From contig URDR01000087.1 in the NCBI GenBank assembly GCA_900546645.1, positions 1-11,567 of the forward strand: 11,567 nt of DNA. Direction: 5' to 3'. Origin of the DNA: an uncultured Bacteroides sp. (lineage in GTDB: Bacteria; Bacteroidota; Bacteroidia; Bacteroidales; Bacteroidaceae). This document shows, in pieces, positions 7,108 through 11,567 of the stretch. A program made the translations under genes and the position numbers. Each line of letters starts with the position of its first letter. Positions within the stretch are counted from its first letter, which is position 1. A model generated the notes under the pieces. That model ran no database searches and was not told the DNA's origin. It was given only the letters and a program-made list of their open reading frames with translations.

Positions 7108-7210
7108 CACCCTACACGCTTTTGGGGTTAATATATTATGTATAAGTAAATTAGATACGTGTAGGACGCAGTGTAGGGTGGTGTAGGGCGCAGGATTTGC
7201 CTACACGCTT
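7108..7210 (+). repeat. Cluster of five GTGTAGG/CCTACAC motifs
   Basis: GTGTAGG appears at 7159, 7171 and 7181 (period 12 then 10), and its complement CCTACAC at 7111 and 7200. Longer identities connect them: CACCCTACAC (7108-7117) is the exact reverse complement of GTGTAGGGTG (7171-7180), and CCTACACGCTT is repeated exactly at 7111-7121 and 7200-7210. The stretch between the first and second copies is A/T-rich. No gene or known element is recognised. Confidence 0.7.
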
Positions 7211-7245
7211 GCTGCTCGCTTTTATAGTAGTTCGCATTTGATTAT

Positions 7246-7416
7246 ATGTCTTTTAATCATAATAAGCTTATAGCTACAAAAGCGATTGATTGTGACCTTG
7301 AGTGCTATGATGGAAAGTACCAGTTGGTACGAGAGCAAAAATTTTATACCCTTGTTGCTTTGACATATCAACTTTTTCTTTACATTTGCCATTGCAAAAA
7401 ATTAGTGACACAATAA
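7246..7416 (+). CDS. Doubtful 56-codon ORF or gene remnant
   Basis: ATG 7246 opens a frame to TAA 7414. The 56-residue product begins MSFNHNKLIATKAID; its middle, ECYDGKYQLVREQKFYTLVAL, faintly resembles short SH3-like proteins of the 'C..G.Y.L..gk.Y.V' type. Against a real gene, its last 58 bases overlap the strong promoter of the DUF3467 gene (7359-7388), and no good promoter or ribosome-binding site is seen in front. It may be a degraded fragment or chance. Confidence 0.15.
   Translation: MSFNHNKLIATKAIDCDLECYDGKYQLVREQKFYTLVALTYQLFLYICHCKKLVTQ
7317..7330 (+). promoter_or_regulatory. Palindrome GTACCA-GT-TGGTAC, operator-like
   Basis: Two perfect 6-bp arms flank a 2-bp centre. The palindrome ends 28 bp before the -33 box of the DUF3467 promoter, a common place for a dimeric regulator to bind. 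Function is inferred from symmetry and position only. Confidence 0.35.
7359..7388 (+). promoter_or_regulatory. Bacteroides-type promoter for the DUF3467 gene
   Basis: TTTG at 7359-7362 and TACATTTG at 7381-7388 are exact matches to both consensus boxes, separated by 18 nt. Transcription should start near 7394-7397, giving a leader of about 35-40 nt before ATG 7432. It is one of the two best promoters in the window. Confidence 0.8.
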
Positions 7417-7431
7417 AACAAGTTAATCATT

Positions 7432-7761
7432 ATGGAAAACGAAAACAAAAATAACCAACTTCAGATTGAACTGAAGGAGGAAGTGGCTCAAGGAACTTAT
7501 GCAAATCTTGCTATAATCACTCACTCAACTTCGGAGTTTGTTCTTGACTTTGTCCGTATCATGCCCGGGTTGCCGAAGGCAAATGTACAGTCGCGTATTG
7601 TAATGACTCCGGAACATGCCAAACGCTTGATGTATGCTTTGCAGGATAACGTGACTAAGTATGAAAAAAACTTTGGTCCGATTCGAATGCCGGAAGAGCA
7701 ACAGAATGCGGGCGGGAAAACTTTTGTTCCTCCCTTGAGTGACTTTAAAGGCGAAGCCTAA
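7432..7761 (+). CDS. DUF3467 family protein of unknown function
   Basis: This is a small soluble protein of 109 residues with no signal peptide or membrane segment, the usual size for DUF3467. Visible family features are the N-terminal strand LQIELKEEVAQGTYANLAIITHS, the FVLDFVRIMPG segment (about residues 37-46), then SRIVMTPEHAKRLMYALQDNVTKYEKNFG (about 54-82), a helix rich in conserved residues. The tail (83-109) is polar and probably flexible. Function is unknown. From memory, homologues in Bacteroidota often sit beside rpoC or the str operon, which hints at a transcription/translation link, but that is inference. Here it has its own consensus promoter and a strong terminator, so it is expressed separately from rpsL. 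Codon choice (AAC, GGT, GAA alongside mixed codons) is intermediate. Confidence 0.85.
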   Translation: MENENKNNQLQIELKEEVAQGTYANLAIITHSTSEFVLDFVRIMPGLPKANVQSRIVMTPEHAKRLMYALQDNVTKYEKNFGPIRMPEEQQNAGGKTFVPPLSDFKGEA

Positions 7762-7821
7762 TCGTCTTTCTCTATGAATTTATAGAGGGATTACTGTTAA
7801 ATAAATATAAATTGAGGCTTG

Positions 7822-7864
7822 AAAGGGCTGTTTGGTGGGATAGATGCTCCAAACAGCCCTTTTT
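7822..7864 (+). terminator. Strong intrinsic terminator after the DUF3467 gene
   Basis: A perfect 14-bp stem, AAAGGGCTGTTTGG (7822-7835) with CCAAACAGCCCTTT (7849-7862), holds a 13-nt loop and ends in a five-T run (7860-7864), followed by ATTTTT. It insulates the str operon from upstream transcription. Confidence 0.95.
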
Positions 7865-7877
7865 ATTTTTAAAAGGT

Positions 7878-7908
7878 TTTGCTGATTAAAAAGTTATTTG
7901 TAATTTTG
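7878..7908 (+). promoter_or_regulatory. Promoter of the rpsL-rpsG-fusA(-rpsJ) operon
   Basis: TTTG at 7878-7881 and TAATTTTG at 7901-7908 match both Bacteroides boxes exactly with a 19-nt spacer. Transcription would start around 7913-7917, giving a leader of about 70 nt. It begins only 14 nt past the preceding terminator. Confidence 0.88.
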
Positions 7909-7913
7909 CAGCC

Positions 7914-7930
7914 CGAAATGTATAGTTTCG
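7914..7930 (+). other. 5'-terminal leader hairpin of the rpsL mRNA
   Basis: CGAAA (7914-7918) and TTTCG (7926-7930) form a 5-bp stem with a 7-nt loop, placed almost exactly at the predicted transcript 5' end. A 5' hairpin could protect the mRNA. The stem is short, so it may be fortuitous. Confidence 0.3.
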
Positions 7931-7985
7931 ACAAGGATTGGAAAAAACAATAAACGAAATATATAACAATTAAAAATCAAACAAA

Positions 7986-8393
7986 ATGCCTACTATTCAA
8001 CAGTTAGTAAGAAAAGGAAGAACGGTTTTGGTTGAGAAGAGTAAATCTCCGGCGCTGGATTCATGTCCTCAGAGACGTGGTGTTTGCGTTCGTGTTTACA
8101 CTACAACTCCGAAAAAGCCGAACTCAGCAATGCGTAAGGTTGCTCGTGTGCGTCTGACAAACTCTAAGGAAGTGAACTCTTACATTCCGGGAGAAGGACA
8201 CAACTTGCAGGAACACTCAATCGTATTGGTTCGCGGTGGTCGTGTGAAAGACCTTCCGGGTGTACGTTATCACATTGTTCGTGGTACATTGGATACCGCA
8301 GGTGTAGCTGGCCGTACACAAAGACGTTCTAAATACGGTGCTAAACGCCCGAAACCGGGACAGGCAGCTCCGGCAGGAAAAGGTAAGAAGTAA
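7986..8393 (+). CDS. rpsL: 30S ribosomal protein S12
   Basis: The 135-residue protein aligns along its length with bacterial S12, which helps form the decoding centre of the 30S subunit. The diagnostic region TTPKKPNSAMRKVARVRL (residues 40-57) is intact, with Lys43 at the position whose replacement gives streptomycin resistance, so the protein looks streptomycin-sensitive in type. GGRVKDLPGVRYH (84-96) contains Lys88 and Asp89, the Asp being the residue methylthiolated by RimO in E. coli. The C-terminal tail after KYGAKRPKP (PGQAAPAGKGKK) is about ten residues longer than in E. coli, a lineage feature. Codons are strongly biased as in highly expressed genes. It is the first gene of the str operon, behind a consensus promoter and about 70 nt of A-rich leader; no strong Shine-Dalgarno is seen. 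Confidence 0.99.
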   Translation: MPTIQQLVRKGRTVLVEKSKSPALDSCPQRRGVCVRVYTTTPKKPNSAMRKVARVRLTNSKEVNSYIPGEGHNLQEHSIVLVRGGRVKDLPGVRYHIVRGTLDTAGVAGRTQRRSKYGAKRPKPGQAAPAGKGKK

Positions 8394-8473
8394 TCTTTCT
8401 CGCTGAGTACAATCCTTATAGAAAAACTTTATTAATTCGTTTTGGTTTGTTGGAAAAGCTTTAAGGTTGAGTA

Positions 8474-8493
8474 AATGTCTCGGAGGAGACGTT
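8474..8493 (+). promoter_or_regulatory. Hairpin in the rpsL-rpsG spacer, candidate S7 regulatory site
   Basis: AATGTCTC (8474-8481) pairs with GAGACGTT (8486-8493): eight pairs including one G-U, closed by a GGAG tetraloop. It lies within a 148-nt non-coding spacer (8394-8541) holding no ORF or promoter that I can see. In E. coli, S7 binds the rpsL-rpsG intercistronic region to repress its own synthesis; a parallel role here is inference. Alternatively the GGAGGAGA loop strand acts as an mRNA processing or accessory site. Confidence 0.55.
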
Positions 8494-8541
8494 GAAGAAA
8501 ACAAAGATGCAGCCCCAAACTAAACATTATTATCAAACAAA

Positions 8542-9018
8542 ATGAGAAAAGCAAAACCAAAAAAACGTGTGATCCTTCCGGATCCGGTATTCAATGACCA
8601 GAAGGTTTCTAAATTCGTAAACCATCTGATGTATGATGGAAAGAAGAATACTTCTTATGAAATCTTCTACAATGCTCTGAAATCAATCGAAAACAAGCTT
8701 CCGGGTGAAGAAAAATCAGCTTTGGAAGTTTGGAAAAAAGCTTTGGAAAATGTAACTCCGCAGTTGGAAGTTAAATCTCGCCGTATCGGTGGTGCTACTT
8801 TCCAGGTTCCTACTGAAATCCGTCCTGACCGTAAAGAATCAATCTCAATGAAGAATATGATTGCTTTCGCTCGTAAACGCGGTGGTAAATCTATGGCTGA
8901 CAAATTGGCTGCTGAAATCTTGGACGCTTATAACGAACAGGGTGGTGCATTCAAACGTAAAGAAGATATGCATCGTATGGCTGAAGCTAACCGTGCATTT
9001 GCTCACTTTAGATTCTAA
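8542..9018 (+). CDS. rpsG: 30S ribosomal protein S7
   Basis: The 158-residue protein is a full-length S7, the primary 16S rRNA 3'-domain binder that nucleates assembly of the 30S head and contacts E-site tRNA. The N-terminus MRKAKPKKRVILPDPVFND is the basic rRNA-binding arm. Further conserved blocks are VSKFVNHLMYDGKK (22-35), the beta-hairpin region VKSRRIGGATFQVPTEIRPDRK (77-98), and KRGGKSMADKLAAEILDAY (112-130). The ending HRMAEANRAFAHFRF is the standard S7 C-terminal helix. It is the second gene of the str operon, separated from rpsL by an unusually long spacer containing a hairpin and from fusA by 31 nt. In other bacteria S7 is the autoregulator of this operon. Confidence 0.99.
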   Translation: MRKAKPKKRVILPDPVFNDQKVSKFVNHLMYDGKKNTSYEIFYNALKSIENKLPGEEKSALEVWKKALENVTPQLEVKSRRIGGATFQVPTEIRPDRKESISMKNMIAFARKRGGKSMADKLAAEILDAYNEQGGAFKRKEDMHRMAEANRAFAHFRF

Positions 9019-9040
9019 TCAAGTACTAATCAATTTATAA

Positions 9041-9046
9041 GAAGGA
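9041..9046 (+). promoter_or_regulatory. Shine-Dalgarno-like site before fusA
   Basis: GAAGGA ends 3 nt before the ATG at 9050. It is slightly close for an optimal spacing but stands out, because most genes here have only A-rich leaders. It supports this start codon. Confidence 0.45.
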
Positions 9047-9049
9047 AAA

Positions 9050-11167
9050 ATGGCTAAACAAGATTTGCATTTGACCCGTAATATCGGTATCATGGCGCAC
9101 ATCGACGCAGGTAAGACTACAACTTCTGAACGTATCTTGTTCTACACAGGTCTGACTCACAAAATCGGTGAAACTCATGATGGCTCTGCAACAATGGACT
9201 GGATGGCTCAGGAGCAGGAACGCGGTATTACTATTACCTCTGCTGCTACTACCACATTCTGGAACTATGCAGGCAAGAAATTTAAGATTAACTTGATTGA
9301 CACTCCGGGACACGTGGACTTTACTGCTGAAGTAGAACGCTCTTTGCGTGTTCTTGATGGTGCTGTAGCTACTTACTGTGCAGTAGGTGGTGTAGAACCT
9401 CAGTCAGAAACTGTATGGCGTCAGGCTGATAAATACAATGTACCTCGTATCGGTTATGTAAACAAAATGGACCGTTCTGGTGCTGACTTCTATGAAGTAG
9501 TTCGCCAGATGAAGGACGTTTTGGGAGCTAATCCTTGTCCGGTTGAAATTCCTATCGGTGCTGAAGAAAACTTCAAGGGTGTAATCGACTTGATCAAGAT
9601 GAAAGCTATCTTGTGGCACGATGAAACCATGGGAGCTGACTACGATACAGAAGAAATTCCTGCTAACTTGGTAGACGAAGCACAAGAATGGCGTGATAAG
9701 ATGTTGGAAAAAGTAGCTGAATTCGATGAAGCTTTGATGGAAAAATACTTCGATGATCCTTCTACTATTACAGAAGAAGAAGTAATGAGAGCTTTGCGTG
9801 CAGGTACTTTGAAGATGGAAATCGTTCCGATGCTTTGTGGTTCTTCATTTAAGAACAAAGGAGTTCAGCCGCTGTTGGATTACGTTTGTGCATTCTTGCC
9901 TTCTCCATTGGATACTCCGAATATCGTGGGTTCTAACCCTGACACAGGTGCTGAAGAAGATCGCCGTCCGGATGAAGACGAAAAGACTTCTGCATTGGCA
10001 TTTAAGATTGCAACTGACCCTTATGTAGGTCGTTTGACTTTCTTCCGTGTTTACTCAGGTAAGGTTGAAGCTGGTTCTTATATCTACAATACTCGCTCTG
10101 GAAAGAAAGAACGTGTTTCTCGTTTGTTCCAGATGCACTCAAACAAGCAAAACCCTGTTGAGGTAATTAGTGCTGGTGATATTGGTGCAGGTGTAGGTTT
10201 CAAAGATATCCGTACTGGTGATACTTTGTGTGACGAAACAGCTCCGATTGTATTGGAATCAATGGATTTCCCGGAACCGGTTATCGGTATCGCTGTAGAA
10301 CCTAAGACTCAGAAAGACCTTGATAAGCTTTCTAACGGTTTGGCTAAGTTGGCTGAAGAAGATCCGACTTTCACCGTTAAGACTGACGAACAGACTGGTC
10401 AGACTGTAATCTCTGGTATGGGTGAGCTTCACTTGGATATCATTATCGACCGTTTGAAACGTGAGTTCAAGGTTGAATGTAATCAGGGTCGTCCTCAGGT
10501 TAACTACAAGGAGGCTATCACTAAGACTGTTGAACTTCGTGAAGTTTACAAGAAGCAGTCGGGTGGTCGCGGTAAGTTTGCTGATATCATCGTAACTGTA
10601 GGTCCGGTTGATGAAGACTTTAAACAAGGTGGTTTGCAGTTCGTTGACGAAGTGAAAGGTGGTAACGTACCTAAGGAATTTATCCCTTCAGTACAGAAAG
10701 GTTTCCAGACTGCAATGAAGAATGGTATTTTGGCTGGATTCCCGCTTGACTCATTGAAGGTCGTGTTGAAGGATGGTTCATTCCACCCGGTTGACTCTGA
10801 CCAGTTGTCATTCGAAATCTGTGCTATCCAGGCTTACAAGAACGCTTGTGCTAAAGCAGCTCCGGTATTGATGGAACCGATTATGAAACTGGAAGTTGTA
10901 ACTCCGGAAGAAAACATGGGTGACGTTATCGGTGACTTGAATAAACGTCGTGGTCAGGTAGAAGGTATGGAGACAAGCCGCTCAGGTGCTCGTATCGTTA
11001 AGGCTCAGGTTCCATTGGCTGAAATGTTCGGTTATGTAACAGCTTTGCGTACCATCACTTCAGGTCGTGCTACTTCTTCAATGACTTATGATCACCATGC
11101 ACAGGTTTCTAGCTCTATTGCTAAGACTGTGCTGGAAGAAGTGAAAGGTCGCGTAGACTTGGTATAA
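9050..11167 (+). CDS. fusA: Elongation factor G (canonical EF-G)
   Basis: The 705-residue protein is a translational GTPase of normal EF-G length (E. coli 704), driving translocation and, with RRF, ribosome recycling. The G domain is intact: G1 AHIDAGKT (16-23), switch-I RGITITSA (58-65), G3 DTPGH (84-88), G4 NKMD (138-141), G5 GSS around 264-266. Domain II starts near 313 (TSALAFKI). Domain III contains SGMGELHLDI (455-464). Domain IV has VPKEFIPSVQKG (540-551) and the tip loop FHPVDSDQLSFE (578-589), whose His579 corresponds to the conserved domain-IV tip His. Domain V covers about 607-690 (GDVIGDLNKRRGQ, PLAEMFGYVTALR). Bacteroides also have a divergent second EF-G; location in the str operon and intact GTPase motifs mark this copy as the housekeeping one. 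Codon bias is extreme. It follows rpsG by 31 nt. Confidence 0.99.
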   Translation: MAKQDLHLTRNIGIMAHIDAGKTTTSERILFYTGLTHKIGETHDGSATMDWMAQEQERGITITSAATTTFWNYAGKKFKINLIDTPGHVDFTAEVERSLRVLDGAVATYCAVGGVEPQSETVWRQADKYNVPRIGYVNKMDRSGADFYEVVRQMKDVLGANPCPVEIPIGAEENFKGVIDLIKMKAILWHDETMGADYDTEEIPANLVDEAQEWRDKMLEKVAEFDEALMEKYFDDPSTITEEEVMRALRAGTLKMEIVPMLCGSSFKNKGVQPLLDYVCAFLPSPLDTPNIVGSNPDTGAEEDRRPDEDEKTSALAFKIATDPYVGRLTFFRVYSGKVEAGSYIYNTRSGKKERVSRLFQMHSNKQNPVEVISAGDIGAGVGFKDIRTGDTLCDETAPIVLESMDFPEPVIGIAVEPKTQKDLDKLSNGLAKLAEEDPTFTVKTDEQTGQTVISGMGELHLDIIIDRLKREFKVECNQGRPQVNYKEAITKTVELREVYKKQSGGRGKFADIIVTVGPVDEDFKQGGLQFVDEVKGGNVPKEFIPSVQKGFQTAMKNGILAGFPLDSLKVVLKDGSFHPVDSDQLSFEICAIQAYKNACAKAAPVLMEPIMKLEVVTPEENMGDVIGDLNKRRGQVEGMETSRSGARIVKAQVPLAEMFGYVTALRTITSGRATSSMTYDHHAQVSSSIAKTVLEEVKGRVDLV

Positions 11168-11181
11168 TAAAAATAAAAGAT

Positions 11182-11227
11182 TGAAGCCGATGAGGGTTAG
11201 CGAATGACTCTTAACCCTCATGCTTCA
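11182..11227 (+). promoter_or_regulatory. Large hairpin in the fusA-rpsJ spacer
   Basis: TGAAGC (11182-11187) and ATGAGGGTTA (11190-11199) pair with TAACCCTCAT (11212-11221) and GCTTCA (11222-11227). That gives 16 base pairs interrupted only by a 2-nt bulge (CG, 11188-11189), with a 12-nt loop. There is no T-run after it, so it is not a classical terminator. It ends 33 nt before the rpsJ start. It may be a leader for autoregulation, a processing or stability element, or an attenuator setting the S10 genes relative to fusA. Confidence 0.65.
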
Positions 11228-11260
11228 TCTCATTCAAACATATAATTATTAAATAGACAC

Positions 11261-11566
11261 ATGAGTCAGAAAATCAGAATTAAACTGAAATCTTACGATC
11301 ACAACTTGGTTGACAAATCGGCTGAGAAGATTGTAAAAACAGTGAAGGCTACTGGTGCTATCGTTAGCGGTCCTATTCCATTGCCTACACACAAACGTAT
11401 CTTTACTGTAAACCGTTCGACTTTCGTTAACAAGAAGTCACGTGAACAGTTTGAGTTGTCTTCTTACAAGAGACTGATTGACATCTATAGCTCAACTGCA
11501 AAGACAGTAGACGCTTTGATGAAATTGGAATTACCGAGTGGGGTAGAAGTAGAAATTAAAGTTTAA
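11261..11566 (+). CDS. rpsJ: 30S ribosomal protein S10
   Basis: The complete 101-residue S10 ends one base before the window edge. S10 sits in the 30S head and, as NusE with NusB, joins transcription antitermination complexes. Signature segments are IRIKLKSYDHNLVD (5-18), SAEKIVKTVKATGAIVSGPIPLPT (20-43), the extended loop THKRIFTVNRSTFVNKKSREQFE (43-65), and KTVDALMKLELPSGVEVEIKV (81-101). In most bacteria it is the first gene of the S10 operon, so rplC and others are expected beyond the window. Here it follows fusA by 93 nt, in the same direction and with no terminator or consensus promoter between, so read-through from the str promoter is likely. Confidence 0.99.
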   Translation: MSQKIRIKLKSYDHNLVDKSAEKIVKTVKATGAIVSGPIPLPTHKRIFTVNRSTFVNKKSREQFELSSYKRLIDIYSSTAKTVDALMKLELPSGVEVEIKV

Positions 11567-11567
11567 T

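Noticed and set aside
7108..7210. CRISPR or insertion sequence ends
   Set aside because: The motifs are 7-11 bp with irregular spacing, there is no transposase or fragment of one, and no target duplication is evident; kept only as an unexplained repeat cluster.
6813..7431. tRNA, rRNA or other standard RNA gene in the 619-nt gap
   Set aside because: I found no cloverleaf, TPsiC-like GGTTCRA box or other known RNA signature by eye; only terminators, repeats and the next promoter are supported.
10259..10627. 122-codon open frame on the minus strand inside fusA
   Set aside because: It is antisense to a highly conserved gene with strong codon bias, has no promoter or recognisable domain, and is a by-product of fusA codon usage. 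The same holds for the shorter minus-strand frames across fusA, rpsG and rpsL.

Overview
The window looks like chromosomal DNA from a Bacteroides-type gut bacterium (order Bacteroidales). Three things point there. The putative promoters match the Bacteroides housekeeping consensus (TTTG at about -33, TAnnTTTG at about -7) rather than -35/-10 boxes. Start codons mostly lack a strong Shine-Dalgarno and sit behind A-rich leaders. The protein set is typical: a DUF4369/thioredoxin-like lipoprotein, a DUF3467 protein, and a str operon that runs straight into the S10 operon without tuf. All genes I accept lie on the + strand.

Layout. (1) 1-605: the 3' end of a TPR-repeat protein gene, closed by a near-perfect intrinsic terminator. 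(2) 694-2031: a MATE-family multidrug exporter. (3) 2145-5492: a probable operon of a thioredoxin-fold lipoprotein that has lost its CXXC motif, a YifB/ComM-type AAA+ ATPase starting 6 nt later, and a YgjP-like zinc metallopeptidase. (4) 5652-6812: an MFS exporter of the AraJ type. A perfect -7 element places its real start at an ATG 54 nt inside the longest open frame. (5) 6813-7431: a gene-poor gap of about 620 nt with two terminator-like hairpins, two clusters of short repeated motifs (TCGTTAC and GTGTAGG), a doubtful 56-codon ORF and the promoter of the next gene. (6) 7432-7864: a DUF3467 gene with its own promoter and a 14-bp-stem terminator. (7) 7878-11567: a consensus promoter, then rpsL, rpsG, fusA and rpsJ (S12, S7, EF-G, S10). 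The spacers rpsL-rpsG (148 nt) and fusA-rpsJ (93 nt) are long for such an operon, and each holds a clear hairpin.

How it fits together. The right third is core translation machinery. The middle is a mix of transport, DNA-processing and envelope genes with no obvious joint pathway. I see no new defence, mobile or biosynthetic system. The most interesting material is non-coding: the repeat clusters in the 620-nt gap and the two intercistronic hairpins, which could be ribosomal-protein autoregulatory sites. The insulated DUF3467 gene and the CXXC-less thioredoxin-fold lipoprotein are the least understood proteins.
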